From Streptomyces violaceoruber (GTDB lineage Bacteria > Actinomycetota > Actinomycetes > Streptomycetales > Streptomycetaceae): a stretch of DNA of 64,000 bases. The position numbers and the translations under genes are program-made. Positions 1 to 9,206 of this stretch are shown one piece after another. The notes under the pieces were generated by a model. It made no database searches and was not told where the DNA came from. It saw only the letters and a list, made by a program, of their open reading frames with translations. Within the stretch, counting starts at the first letter, position 1; every line of letters starts with the position of its first letter. The DNA is taken from assembly GCF_033406955.1 (NCBI RefSeq), contig NZ_CP137734.1, positions 1,054,001 to 1,118,000 on the forward strand. The letters are read 5' to 3'.

Positions 1-1519
1 GGACGGCCTCCTCCAGCTGGTCGTTGTGGAGCAGTGCCTGGGAGAGCCGGAAGACGGCGTCCACCCGCTGCTCGCCCTCCAGTCCGGGCATGGCGAGCGC
101 GGTGCGCAGGTGACCGATGGTGGTGGCGGGCGCGGTGAGGAGGGTGGCGCAGCCCAGTTCGAACAGCACGCGTGCGTGGGACTCGGGCAACGGCGGTTCC
201 CGCAGTGCCCGTTCGAGGCAGCGCCGGGCCGCGTCGGGGGCTCCGACGGCGAGGTGCTCGCGGGCGGCCTCGCGCAGCTGGGCCACGACTTCCTGGTCGT
301 CGTCGGGGTGCACCTTCAGCAGATGGCGGGAGGCTGCCGCCGCACCGAGCCCGGAGTCGGTGACCAGCTGGGCCGCTATGCCGTGCATCGCCGTGCGCAG
401 CGCGTCGGGGATGGAGTTGTAGACGGCGGTGGCGATCAGCGGATGCACGAACTCCAGGTCGCCCGCGGACGGTTGTCCGGCGGTGGCGTCGGGCACGGCC
501 AGGATCCGGGCGCCCCGGAGCAGCTCGGCGCAGCGGGCGGCGTCGGCGCGGTCCAGGGTGGCGAGCCTGGCCACCATGTCGACGGTGATGCCGCCGCCGA
601 GGATGGCCGCGGCCCAGGCGAACCGGGTGGAGTCGACGCCGAGTTGCTCCAGGCGGGCGACGAGACCGCCGCCGCGGGCGGAGCGGTTCAGGTCGCGCAG
701 TTCGGCGGCCTCCGCCTCGACGGGCTGCAATTCGCTGTCCTGGACCTTCGCGAGGAGTTCGACGGTCTCGTAGGGGTTGCCGCCGGTGACGGCCCACACC
801 TCGCGGCAGAACGCGGCCTCGGCGTGGGCGCCCAGCGTGGCGCGGGTGAGTCCGGCCGTCGCCTCGGGGGTGAGGGCGTTGAGCGGGGCGAGGGGCCGGC
901 CGACGGCGGTGGCCGCCTCCAGGTGACGGGCGCTGTCCCCGCTGACGTCGCCGGGGCGGCGGGCGATGACGACCAGGACGGAGGTCTCGTCGAGCCGTTC
1001 GGCGAGCGCGGCGAGCCAGCGCAGGGTCTCCTGGTCGGCCCAGTGGGCGTCGTCGATCAGCAGCACCAGCGGCCATTCCCGGCGGGCGAGCCGGCGTACG
1101 GCGGCGACCAGGCCGTCGCACACGCCCCGCGGGTCGGCCTGCCGCTCACCGGGGTCCGCTATGCCGAGGGCGGGACCCGCGATGTCGTACCAGTCGCCGA
1201 GGTACTCGCGGGCCTCCTCGGGCAGCATGGACACCAGGGCGGGCTGGAGCAGTTGGCGCACCACGTTGAAGGGGACGGACCTGAGGGTCTCGCCGCCGCG
1301 TGCCGACCAGACGGTGCAGCCCCGGGCCTCGGCGATCCGGCGGGTCTCGGCGAGCAGCGCCGTCTTGCCGACCCCGGCCTCGCCGCGGGCCTCCAGCAGG
1401 GTGCCGGGGGACGAGCGGTCCGCGCACAGGGTGTCCACCGCACGCGTGATGGTGGCGACTTCCTCGTCGCGCTCCCAGAGGGAGGCCGGGACGGCGCCCG
1501 CCCGCCGTACCTCCGTCAT
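1..1519 (-). CDS. LuxR-family large ATP-binding regulator (LAL type), 3' end outside window
   Basis: Reading leftwards from the ATG at 1519, the frame stays open to the window edge, so about 506 residues are visible and the C terminus is missing. The N-terminal part is a STAND/AAA ATPase domain: Walker A GEAGVGKT at residues 46-53 and Walker B LVLLIDDAHW at 151-160. It is followed by an alpha-helical TPR-like region that is still running at the edge. This order is typical of the roughly 900-residue LAL regulators, which end in a LuxR-type helix-turn-helix. The HTH is not in the window, so membership of that class is inferred from the N-terminal half. The gene diverges from the DUF2510 gene across about 275 bases in which I see no clear site. 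Confidence 0.85.
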   Translation of the reverse strand, partial: MTEVRRAGAVPASLWERDEEVATITRAVDTLCADRSSPGTLLEARGEAGVGKTALLAETRRIAEARGCTVWSARGGETLRSVPFNVVRQLLQPALVSMLPEEAREYLGDWYDIAGPALGIADPGERQADPRGVCDGLVAAVRRLARREWPLVLLIDDAHWADQETLRWLAALAERLDETSVLVVIARRPGDVSGDSARHLEAATAVGRPLAPLNALTPEATAGLTRATLGAHAEAAFCREVWAVTGGNPYETVELLAKVQDSELQPVEAEAAELRDLNRSARGGGLVARLEQLGVDSTRFAWAAAILGGGITVDMVARLATLDRADAARCAELLRGARILAVPDATAGQPSAGDLEFVHPLIATAVYNSIPDALRTAMHGIAAQLVTDSGLGAAAASRHLLKVHPDDDQEVVAQLREAAREHLAVGAPDAARRCLERALREPPLPESHARVLFELGCATLLTAPATTIGHLRTALAMPGLEGEQRVDAVFRLSQALLHNDQLEEAV

Positions 1520-1794
1520 CCCGCTACCTCCCCGAGTCGCCCGAATGACGTACAGAGCCTGAGCCTAGCCCTCCGATCGCGCAAGTGGTGGGCGCTCCGC
1601 CGACCAGTTGCCGTGACGGGTGACATGCGGTAAAGCGTGAACGACGGACCGGGCCCGTCATCAGCGGCGGTGCGGCCGGGAGCCCGTCAACCTCGCGCGG
1701 CGCGGGGCGCCGGGCCGTCCCGAGGACGGGGTGCGGCCGGGATGTCGGCCGGGCCTCTCATCCGGCTTTCACCGACGCCTCATACGGTGGGCAC

Positions 1795-2838
1795 ATGACG
1801 CAGGCGACTCCTCCCGGGTGGTACCCGGACCCCGGACAGAAGAATGACGGTCCCGCCACCGAACGCTGGTGGGACGGCACGGCGTGGACCGACCGGGTGC
1901 GCCCCGCGGGCGGGGCCGCCGCATGGGCTCCCCCCGCGCAGCCGCCGGGGCAACCGCCGGTCCAGCCACCGGTGCAGGACACCGCGGCCGGTCCCTACCC
2001 CGTGCACCCGGGCTATCCGGGCATACCCGTCCAGCCCCCGTCCGCGCGACGGCGGCGGCTGCGCGCCGGCATAGCCGTCGCGGCGGCCGTGGCGGTGCTG
2101 GCCGGCATCGGGGTCGGCGTGTACGCGCTGACCGACGACGGCTCGGGCGGCGACGACGCGGGCGCCGCGCAGCAGGACCGGCGCGGTCCGGACGACCGGA
2201 ACGACCCCTTCGGCGACTCGGGCGGCGGCGGGGGCGGGGGCGGCGAGGACGGCCGGTCGCCCGCGCCGGACTCCCCGGACCGGTCGGAGCCGCCGACGAT
2301 CGACAGCGGCTCGGTGACGGACGCGCTCAGCGGGATCAGCCTGCCCATCCCGGACGGCTGGTCGGGGCAGGAGTTGCAGGTCGGTGCTCAGGTGACGTCG
2401 GAGGACGCCTACAAGTGCCCCGGCGACACCTCCAAGTCGTGCACGAAGGGCGGCGCCTACTCGGCCCCCGCCGTGCTCCTGAAGACCGAGGGCGACACCG
2501 CGGAGGAGGTCGCGAAGGCCGACATCGAGGCGAACGCCGAGGAATCCTACGGCGGCGAGTCCTACGGCGGGATCACCTCGCACGAGGAGCTGGCCTCCGA
2601 GGCGGTCACGGTCGCCGGGCAGAAGGGCTACCTGGTCCGCTGGAAGGCGGTCACCGCCAAGGGTTCCGACGGCTTCGTCGAGTCGCTGGCCTTCCCCTCG
2701 CCCGCCGACTCCAAGCGCATCGTCGTCGTCCGCTTCGGTGTCGACACCGACCAGAAGCAGACGGTCATCGACGAGATCACCAAGGGCATCGAGGTGGACA
2801 CCTCGGGCGGCGGCGGGGGCAACGGCCAGGACGTCTGA
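1795..2838 (+). CDS. DUF2510 domain membrane protein with extracytoplasmic domain
   Basis: A 347-residue protein. Residues 1-36 are a DUF2510 module with its typical PPGWYPDP start and the WWDGTAWTDRVRP end. A Pro/Gln-rich cytoplasmic linker leads to an RRRR stop-transfer-like stretch and one membrane helix at about residues 91-112. Then comes a Gly/Asp-rich disordered segment (about 115-170), and the rest is a soluble domain that should lie outside the membrane and that I do not recognise. It contains a Cys pair (CPGDTSKSC). DUF2510 proteins are common in actinobacteria and mostly uncharacterised. The gene is monocistronic and ends at a strong hairpin. Confidence 0.85.
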   Translation: MTQATPPGWYPDPGQKNDGPATERWWDGTAWTDRVRPAGGAAAWAPPAQPPGQPPVQPPVQDTAAGPYPVHPGYPGIPVQPPSARRRRLRAGIAVAAAVAVLAGIGVGVYALTDDGSGGDDAGAAQQDRRGPDDRNDPFGDSGGGGGGGGEDGRSPAPDSPDRSEPPTIDSGSVTDALSGISLPIPDGWSGQELQVGAQVTSEDAYKCPGDTSKSCTKGGAYSAPAVLLKTEGDTAEEVAKADIEANAEESYGGESYGGITSHEELASEAVTVAGQKGYLVRWKAVTAKGSDGFVESLAFPSPADSKRIVVVRFGVDTDQKQTVIDEITKGIEVDTSGGGGGNGQDV

Positions 2839-2878
2839 CCGGCCCGGCGGCGCCTTCAGGGGTACCGCGGAAAGACTG

Positions 2879-2927
2879 CCGGCCGGGTGGGGCGCCCTTC
2901 CGCTCAAAGGGTGCCCCGCCCGGCCGG
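2879..2927. terminator. bidirectional hairpin terminator
   Basis: Two 19-base arms (2879-2897 and 2909-2927) pair along their whole length, with two G-U wobbles, around an 11-base loop. The hairpin sits between the ends of the convergent DUF2510 and TetR genes. There is no T-run, as is usual in Streptomyces. Confidence 0.75.
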
Positions 2928-3006
2928 GGGTGCGCGCCGCCCCCGTCCCCACGGTGCGGCGCGGGCAGGCCACCGTCCAGTCATCCCGTGGACGGCGGCC
3001 TGAGTC

Positions 3007-3621
3007 TCAGGGGAGGCCGAGCGCCGGCAGCACGACGGCCTCCACGAACCGGACGAGGTAGGCCGCGTCCGCCTGCTCGCCCTCCAGGACGGGCCGCATC
3101 CGCAGCATGCCGAAGAGCTGGGCCGGCACGTACTCCAGCGCCGGATGGCCGGCCGGCACCTCTCCGCGGGCCACACCGCGCGCGAGGATCGCCCGCAGCG
3201 CGGCGATCTCCGGCTCGACGAGCGCCTCGCGCAGCGCGCACTTGAGCTCCGGATCCTCCATGACCGCGTGACCGAGCGCCTGGAGCAGCCCGGTGTCCTT
3301 GCCCGCCCCCTCGCCCGCGGCCGCGGCCACCTGGCGCAGGTCCTCGGCGAGCGAACCGGTGTCGATGTCGGTGAAGCGCACCCGGCGGTTGGAGCGCAGC
3401 GCGGCGGCCACGAACTGGGGCTTGGTCTTCCACTGCCGGTAGAGCGTGGACTTGCTGCACCGGGTGCTGGCGGCGATGCCCTCCATGGTGACGGCGTCGT
3501 ACCCGCAGGAGCGGAGCTGGTCGAGCACGGCGTCGAAGAACTCCTGCTCACGCTCCGGCGTGATCTTGGAGCGGCGCGAGGTGCCGGCCACTTCCGGTCG
3601 GTCCGCGTCCTGCGACGTCAT
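3007..3621 (-). CDS. TetR-family transcriptional regulator
   Basis: A 204-residue TetR-type repressor. The N-terminal HTH lies at about residues 44-66 (AVTMEGIAASTRCSKSTLYRQW), and the C-terminal region is helical, as expected for a TetR ligand-binding domain. I chose the ATG at 3621, not the longer frame to 3702, because a GGAAGGAG ribosome site lies about 8 bases upstream and the extra N terminus would run through the operator array. It is divergent from a PAP2-family membrane gene. The array of CGATAC/GTATCG palindromes between them suggests autoregulation and control of the PAP2-transporter pair. Confidence 0.88.
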   Translation of the reverse strand: MTSQDADRPEVAGTSRRSKITPEREQEFFDAVLDQLRSCGYDAVTMEGIAASTRCSKSTLYRQWKTKPQFVAAALRSNRRVRFTDIDTGSLAEDLRQVAAAAGEGAGKDTGLLQALGHAVMEDPELKCALREALVEPEIAALRAILARGVARGEVPAGHPALEYVPAQLFGMLRMRPVLEGEQADAAYLVRFVEAVVLPALGLP

Positions 3622-3662
3622 CGGCCCCGCTCCTTCCCGTTTCCCGTGTGTCGTTTGTCTAT

Positions 3663-3728
3663 CGATACGCCAGTGTACCGGTACACCACCGTATCGGTAC
3701 ACTGGCGTATCGGAACGAGGCCGTATCG
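3663..3728. promoter_or_regulatory. operator array for the adjacent TetR regulator
   Basis: Between the divergent tetR and PAP2 genes there is a perfect 18-base inverted repeat (arms 3663-3680 and 3695-3712, starting CGATACGCCAGTGTACCG). Nested in it is a perfect 14-base palindrome, GTGTACCGGTACAC, at 3673-3686. The hexamer CGATAC or its complement GTATCG occurs four times (3663, 3691, 3707, 3723). Such density in a GC-rich genome points to a regulator site. Assignment to the neighbouring TetR protein is inference from position. Confidence 0.7.
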
Positions 3729-3796
3729 ATGAGAACCGTCACACGCCCCCGTACCCGAACAGCCACACGCACCACCGTCAGCGAAGGGGCCGGGGG

Positions 3797-4612
3797 ATGA
3801 ATGCCCGCAGCGAGCCTGCACAAGCGGGGCCGGACACGCCCGCGCGCCCACCACTCGTCCGTGAGCTCCTGCTCGTGGCCGGGCTCTTCCTCGTCTACAA
3901 GTTCGGCCGCCGGCTGGCGACGGGAGAAACCGCCGAGGCGTTCCGCAACGCCCACCACGTGTGGGACTGGGAGCGGGTGCTCCGGCTGCCCGACGAGGGC
4001 GCGGTCCAGTCCCTGCTGCTGCACGGCGACACGCTGATACACGTCGCGAACACGTACTACGCCGCGGTCCACTTCCCGGCCACCGTGGCCTTCCTGGTCT
4101 GGCTCTACCTGCGACGGCCCGCGCACTACCTCTGGGCCCGCCGGGTGCTGGCCGCCGTGACCGGCGCCGCGCTGGTGCTGCACCTCCTCTTTCCGCTCGC
4201 CCCGCCGCGCATGCTGGCCGCCACCGGCCTGATCGACACGGCCCGGCTCTTCGGGCCCTCGGTGTACGGGCCGCCGCGCACCGACACGTTGTCGAACCAG
4301 TTCGCGGCGATGCCCTCGCTGCACTTCGGCTGGGCCCTGATGCTGGCGATCGGTCTGATCGTCGCGACGCGGACCCGCTGGCGCTGGCTGTGGCTGCTGC
4401 ATCCGCTGGTCACGCTGCTGGTCATCGTGGGCACCGCGAACCACTACTGGCTCGACGTGATCGTGGCCACGGCCCTGCTCGGCCTCGCGCTCGCCGTGCT
4501 GCGGCTGCCCGAGCGGCCCGGACGGCCGCGGTGCGCCCTCCCCCACCGGCGGACCGAGGTCCGGCGCCGGTCGTCGGCCGAGCGGCCCGAGCTGGTCGGG
4601 GCGGGCCGGTGA
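3797..4612 (+). CDS. PAP2-superfamily membrane protein (inositol phosphotransferase-like)
   Basis: A 271-residue integral membrane protein with about five to six helices. It has the two C-terminal signature blocks of the PAP2_3 family: AAMPSLHFGWAL, with the catalytic first His, and GTANHYWLDVIVA, with the second His and Asp. Members cleave or exchange phosphate on lipid or inositol substrates at the membrane; the substrate here is unknown. The start is the ATG at 3797, preceded by GAAGGGG. The stop overlaps the GTG of the next gene (GTGA), so the two are translationally coupled. It is probably repressed by the divergent TetR protein. Confidence 0.85.
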   Translation: MNARSEPAQAGPDTPARPPLVRELLLVAGLFLVYKFGRRLATGETAEAFRNAHHVWDWERVLRLPDEGAVQSLLLHGDTLIHVANTYYAAVHFPATVAFLVWLYLRRPAHYLWARRVLAAVTGAALVLHLLFPLAPPRMLAATGLIDTARLFGPSVYGPPRTDTLSNQFAAMPSLHFGWALMLAIGLIVATRTRWRWLWLLHPLVTLLVIVGTANHYWLDVIVATALLGLALAVLRLPERPGRPRCALPHRRTEVRRRSSAERPELVGAGR

Positions 4613-5562
4613 ACGCCGCCCTGGTCGCCGTACTGCTGTCGCTCGTGTCCGCCTGCGCCTACGCCGCGGCGGCCGTCGCCCAGGAGCGGCTGGCCTCACG
4701 CGCCTCCGGCGCCGGTGTCCTGCGGATGCTGGCCTCCGGCGCCTGGTGGTGGGCGGTCGCGCTCAACGCCTCGGCGGCACTGCTGCACGTGGTGGCGCTC
4801 AAGTACGGCCCCCTCACCGTGGTCCAGCCGCTCGGTGCGCTCACCCTGGTCGCGGCGGTGCCGCTGGGGGCGCGGCTGGCGGGCCGGCGGGTGAGCGCGA
4901 TCGAGTGGCGGGGCACCGGGCTGACGCTGCTGGGCCTCGGCGCGCTGCTGCTCACCGCCTCGGGGCCCGCCCCGGACGACGTGCTGAGCGTGCCGGAGGC
5001 GCTGACGGTGTCCGGCGCGACGGCGGCGCTGATCGGCGTGCTGTCGCGGCCCGGCGCCCGGCCGGGGCTGCGGCACGCGACGGCGTCCGGGATCGCGTCC
5101 GGCGTGGCCTCGGCGCTCACCCAGACCGTCACGGTCGCCGTCACCGACCGCTCGGGTCCGCTGCTGAGCGTCCAGGTGATCGGCGTGGCCGTGCTGGTGG
5201 CCGCCTTCGCGACCGGCGGACTGCTGCTGTCCCAGACGGCGTACCGCGGGGGTCTCGGCGCCCCGCTGGCGGTGGTGACCCTGGCCAATCCGGTGGCCGC
5301 CGCGGTGATCGGGCTCTCCCTGCTCGGGGAACGGCTCCGGGGCGGCGCTGGCGGCGTGCTCCTCGCGCTGACCGGTGCGGCGCTGGCCGCCTGGGGAGTG
5401 CTCCAGCTGAGCCGGGCGGCCCCCGACCGGCCGGAGACGGCCGCGCCGGTGCTCGCGGGTCCGGGGCTCGCGGGTACGGAGACGGACCCGACGGGACCGG
5501 CACCGGCGGGGCCCGGAGTGGTGCCCCGGCAGCCGGGGCCGGGGCACCTCACGCGGCTCTAG
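4609..5562 (+). CDS. DMT-superfamily (EamA-like) transporter
   Basis: A 317-residue, very hydrophobic protein with about nine to ten predicted membrane helices in two similar halves, the layout of drug/metabolite-type transporters. Conserved-looking elements are the QPLGALTLVAAVPLGARL loop in the first half and ANPVAAAVIGLSLLGERL in the second, a typical EamA repeat ending. The C-terminal 45 residues are a Pro/Gly/Thr-rich cytoplasmic tail. Starts at the GTG at 4609, which overlaps the PAP2 stop by four bases, so the two proteins are probably made together. The substrate cannot be told from sequence. Confidence 0.82.
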   Translation: MNAALVAVLLSLVSACAYAAAAVAQERLASRASGAGVLRMLASGAWWWAVALNASAALLHVVALKYGPLTVVQPLGALTLVAAVPLGARLAGRRVSAIEWRGTGLTLLGLGALLLTASGPAPDDVLSVPEALTVSGATAALIGVLSRPGARPGLRHATASGIASGVASALTQTVTVAVTDRSGPLLSVQVIGVAVLVAAFATGGLLLSQTAYRGGLGAPLAVVTLANPVAAAVIGLSLLGERLRGGAGGVLLALTGAALAAWGVLQLSRAAPDRPETAAPVLAGPGLAGTETDPTGPAPAGPGVVPRQPGPGHLTRL

Positions 5563-5615
5563 GTGTATCGACTCGCAGGGTTGTTCACGCGGCTGACGGG
5601 TGGATGGTCGCCGGC

Positions 5616-7679
5616 TCAGTCCGTGACGATCGCCGGGTCGCTGGTCCCCGGCCGGCCGTTCTCCACGTGCCCGGCGAAGCGGCGCAGGAAGGCCGGGTCG
5701 GTCTCGGAGGTGACCGTCACGTCGTACCAGCGCCGGCTGCGCGCGAGGCCGACGGTGTGGTGCACGGTGGCGCCGGGGCGGACGGTGACGGACCGGCTGC
5801 GGCCGTCGTGGGCGTTCGCGATCCGGAGCCGAACGGTGCCGGTCCCGGTGTGGGTGAGGGTCAGCCGGAGGTCGTCGCCGCGGTGCCGTGCGGTGACCTC
5901 GGGCCCGGCGGCTCCGGCGACCTCGTTGGCACCCCGGAAGACCCGCAGGAAGCCGGCCGGGCCGTGCACGGTCAGGTCGTAGGAGCCGCCGGAGTAGGCC
6001 GAGTTCCAGGTGTCCGCGATGTCCTTGCCGGCCTCGGTGGTGTACGTCCAGGGGCCGTCGGTGCGGTTGCCGGAGGTGACGAGGAAGGCGGCACCGGCCC
6101 GGGGCCCGGAGGCGAAGGCCAGCGTGAACTTCCCGGCCGCCGTGTCCACGGCGCCGTCGACGTGCGGGGCGTAGCGCAGCGGCCGGGTGGGGCGTGTCCC
6201 GCGTTCCTGCCGGGGCATGCCGGGGTCCGCGGGCGGCGTCGGACGGTAGTCGGGGTGGCGTTCGCGGTCCGGCGGCTCGTAGGCGTCGGTGTCCGGCAGC
6301 CGGGCCGGGCGGCTGTCCGTGCGGGAGAAGTCGAAGGCGGAGGTCAGGTCGCCGCAGACGGCGCGCCGCCAGGGTGAGATGTTCGGCTCGTGGACGCCGA
6401 AGCGGCGTTCCATGAAGCGGATGACCGAGGTGTGGTCGAAGGTCTCGGAGCAGACGAAGCCGCCCTTGCTCCACGGCGAGACGACCAGCATGGGCACGCG
6501 CGGGCCGAGCCCGTAGAAGCCCTCGCGGTGCTTGGCGCTGCCCTCGAAGACGTCCAGGGAGACGTCGACGGTGGACCGGCCCTGCGCGGCGGACTTCGGC
6601 GGCAGCGGCGGCACCACGTGGTCGAAGAAGCCGTCGTTCTCGTCGTACGTGATGAACAGGGCGGTCTTCGCCCACACCTTCGGGTTGGAGGTGAGCGCGT
6701 CCAGGACCTGGGAGATGTACCAGGCGCCGTAGTTCGACGGCCAGTTGGAGTGCTCGGAGAATGCCTCCGGGGCGGCTATCCAGGAGATCTCCGGCAGCTT
6801 GCCCGCCTTGACGTCGGCACGGAGCCGGTCGAAGTAGCCCTCGCCGCGCTTCGCGTCGGTGCCGGTGCGGGCCTTGTCGTACAGCGGGTCGCCGGGCTTC
6901 GCGTTCCGGTACTTGTTGAAGTACAGCAGGGAGTTGTCGCCGTAGTTGCCCCGGTAGGCGTCGTCGATCCAGCCCCAGTGGCCGGCCGCGTCGAGGCCGT
7001 CGCCGACGTCCTGGTAGATCTTCCAGGAGACCCCGGCCGCCTCCAGGCGCTCGGGGTACGTCGTCCAGTCGTAGCCGAGTTCGTCGTTGCCGAGGACCGG
7101 GCCGCCGCCCGCGCCGTCGTTGCCCGTGTGCCCCGACCACAGGTAGTAGCGGTTGGGGTCGGTGGAGCCGATGAAGGAGCAGTGGTAGGCGTCGCAGACG
7201 GTGAAGGTGTCGGCGAGCGCGTAGTGGAAGGGGATGTCCTCGCGGGTCAGGTACGCCATGGTGGTGGTGCCCTTGGCGGGCAGCCAGCGGTCGTACTTGG
7301 CGTCGTGGTAGGCGTCCTGGCCGTCGGACCAGCCGTGCGGGAGCCCTTCGAGGAACTGCATACCGAGGTCGTCGGCCTCCGGGTGGAAGGGCAGTACCTC
7401 GGTGCCGTCGCCCTTGCGCTGGTGCCACACCGACCTGCCGTCGCCCAGTCGCACCGGATGCGGGTCGCCGAAGCCGCGGACCCCGCGCAGTGTGCCGAAG
7501 TAGTGGTCGAAGGAACGGTTCTCCTGCATCAGGACGACGATGTGCTCGACGTCCTCGATCGACCCCGATCGGTGGTTCGCCGGGAGTGCCGCGGCCCGGT
7601 CGATGCTCGCGGACAGGGCACTGAACGCCGTGGTGGCGCCCGCCAGTTGGAGGAATCTGCGCCGGTTCACTTCGGCCAT
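5616..7679 (-). CDS. Tat-exported phosphocholine-type phospholipase C
   Basis: A 687-residue secreted phosphoesterase. The N terminus carries a twin-arginine signal (NRRRFLQLAG near residues 5-14, then a hydrophobic stretch ending near AALPANH). The catalytic phosphoesterase domain follows with motifs of the acid phosphatase/phospholipase C family: HIVVLMQENRSFDHYFG, the NRYYLWSGHT block and ITYDENDGFFDHV. The C-terminal 200 residues look like the two DUF756-type beta-sandwich repeats of non-haemolytic phospholipase C. It should cleave phosphatidylcholine-like lipids outside the cell. The ATG at 7679 is preceded by GAGAGG. Neighbours do not suggest an operon. Confidence 0.92.
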   Translation of the reverse strand: MAEVNRRRFLQLAGATTAFSALSASIDRAAALPANHRSGSIEDVEHIVVLMQENRSFDHYFGTLRGVRGFGDPHPVRLGDGRSVWHQRKGDGTEVLPFHPEADDLGMQFLEGLPHGWSDGQDAYHDAKYDRWLPAKGTTTMAYLTREDIPFHYALADTFTVCDAYHCSFIGSTDPNRYYLWSGHTGNDGAGGGPVLGNDELGYDWTTYPERLEAAGVSWKIYQDVGDGLDAAGHWGWIDDAYRGNYGDNSLLYFNKYRNAKPGDPLYDKARTGTDAKRGEGYFDRLRADVKAGKLPEISWIAAPEAFSEHSNWPSNYGAWYISQVLDALTSNPKVWAKTALFITYDENDGFFDHVVPPLPPKSAAQGRSTVDVSLDVFEGSAKHREGFYGLGPRVPMLVVSPWSKGGFVCSETFDHTSVIRFMERRFGVHEPNISPWRRAVCGDLTSAFDFSRTDSRPARLPDTDAYEPPDRERHPDYRPTPPADPGMPRQERGTRPTRPLRYAPHVDGAVDTAAGKFTLAFASGPRAGAAFLVTSGNRTDGPWTYTTEAGKDIADTWNSAYSGGSYDLTVHGPAGFLRVFRGANEVAGAAGPEVTARHRGDDLRLTLTHTGTGTVRLRIANAHDGRSRSVTVRPGATVHHTVGLARSRRWYDVTVTSETDPAFLRRFAGHVENGRPGTSDPAIVTD

Positions 7680-7862
7680 GGGGGTGAGGGACCTCTCGTC
7701 TTGGGGGGTTCAACCGGTCGGACGGTGCCGGGTGATGACGGATTGCGCGCGAAAGGAGTGTTCCAGGAGCAGCAAACGTCAGGGAAGGGTCCGGTGGCGC
7801 TGGTGTGAAAGTCACCGGTACGCGAGGTGTGCCGGGCCTCCCGCGCGGGGATGGTCGCGATC

Positions 7863-9152
7863 ATGACAGGCATGGACACGGAAGCACCGGCGCCCCCGAC
7901 CCGACGGCCCGTACGCCAGCTCCTCGCCGCCTCGGTGGGCAACGCGGTGGAGTGGTACGACTGGTACGCCTACACCTTCCTGGCGACCTACATCGCGGAC
8001 CAGGTCTTCCCGAAGGGCGCGGACAACTCGCTGGTGCCACTGCTGTCGACGTTCGCCGTGTTCGCGGTGGGCTTCTTCATGCGGCCCGTCGGCGGGCTGC
8101 TGATGGGCGCGATCGCGGACCGGCGGGGGCGGCGGGCCGCGCTGACGGTCACCATCCTGCTGATGGGCGGCAGCAGTCTGCTGGTCGGGCTGACCCCGAC
8201 GTACGCGGCGGCCGGGGTGCTGGCCCCGGTGGTCCTGGTCCTGGCGCGGCTGCTCCAGGGACTGTCGGTGGGCGGCGAGTTCGCGGCCTCGACGACCTTC
8301 CTGGTGGAGTCGGCGGGGCCGGGGCGGCGCGGCCTGTTCTCCAGCTTCCAGTACGTCTCGACCACGGCGGGGCAGCTGGTGGCGTCCGGGATCGCGACGC
8401 TGCTGGTGGACACGCTGAGCGAGGACCGGATGAACGGCTGGGGGTGGCGGCTCCCCTTCGTGTTCGGCGCCGTCCTCAGCCTGGTCGGTTTCTGGATCCG
8501 GCAGGGCGCTCAGGAGACCCGCAGCACCGAGCAGCAACGGGCGCCGCGTCCGGCCCTCTTCGAGGCACTGCGCCGTCATCCGCGCGAGTCCCTGCTGATC
8601 TGCGGCATCACGGCGGGCGGCACGATCGCCTACTACACCTGGACGTCGTACCTGCCGACGTACGCCGAACTGAACGCGGGCGTGGCCAAGTCGGACGCGC
8701 TGCTCGCCGGGACGATCTCGCTGGCCTTCTTCGGGCTGCTCCAGCCGCTCGGCGGACTGCTCTCCGACCGGTTCGGGCGCCGTCCGCTGCTGCTCTTCTT
8801 CGGCGTGGGCTTCGCCCTGCTGAGCGTGCCGCTGCTGCACTCCCTGCGCGACTCCTTCGCGGTCCTGCTGCTCGTGCAGTGCGCCGGGATGGTCCTGCTG
8901 ACCGGCTTCACCTCCATCAGCGCCGCCGTCAACGCCGAGGTCTTCCCGCCCCGGGTGCGGGCGGCCGGGATCGGCTTCCCCTACTCGCTCACGGTGGCGC
9001 TGTTCGGCGGCACGGCACCGTACGTGGGCACGCTCTTCAAGGATCTGGGCCACTCCGGGATCTTCCCCTGGTACGTCGCCGTGCTGTGCCTGCTGTCCTC
9101 GCTGGTGTACCTGCGGCTGCCGGAGACGGCGCACAAGGAACTGCGGCGCTGA
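7863..9152 (+). CDS. MFS transporter of the metabolite:H+ symporter (MHS) type
   Basis: A 429-residue, twelve-helix permease. The opening ASVGNAVEWYDWYAYTFLA and the block FFMRPVGGLLMGAIADRRGRR are typical of the MHS subfamily (proline/betaine, alpha-ketoglutarate, shikimate permeases). The loop 8-9 copy LSDRFGRRP is also present. The substrate is unknown; organic acids or compatible solutes are usual. The ATG at 7863 gives the family-like short N terminus, and another ATG at 7872 is possible. It is divergent from the phospholipase C gene across about 180 bases. Confidence 0.85.
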   Translation: MTGMDTEAPAPPTRRPVRQLLAASVGNAVEWYDWYAYTFLATYIADQVFPKGADNSLVPLLSTFAVFAVGFFMRPVGGLLMGAIADRRGRRAALTVTILLMGGSSLLVGLTPTYAAAGVLAPVVLVLARLLQGLSVGGEFAASTTFLVESAGPGRRGLFSSFQYVSTTAGQLVASGIATLLVDTLSEDRMNGWGWRLPFVFGAVLSLVGFWIRQGAQETRSTEQQRAPRPALFEALRRHPRESLLICGITAGGTIAYYTWTSYLPTYAELNAGVAKSDALLAGTISLAFFGLLQPLGGLLSDRFGRRPLLLFFGVGFALLSVPLLHSLRDSFAVLLLVQCAGMVLLTGFTSISAAVNAEVFPPRVRAAGIGFPYSLTVALFGGTAPYVGTLFKDLGHSGIFPWYVAVLCLLSSLVYLRLPETAHKELRR

Positions 9153-9206
9153 CACCGGACCTTCGCGCCGGACTCTCCCGCCGGGCCTTCCCGCCGGGGC
9201 TCCGGC

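Noticed and set aside
26..1633. Long plus-strand frame at the left edge
   Set aside because: It is the antisense of the LuxR-type ATPase gene; its Gly/Arg/Val-rich translation has no motif and the minus strand has Walker A and B motifs.
7705..7740. Possible PHO box (GTTCAACCGG) upstream of the phospholipase C gene
   Set aside because: Only one weak half-repeat on the opposite strand; direct 11-base repeats needed for PhoP binding are not visible.
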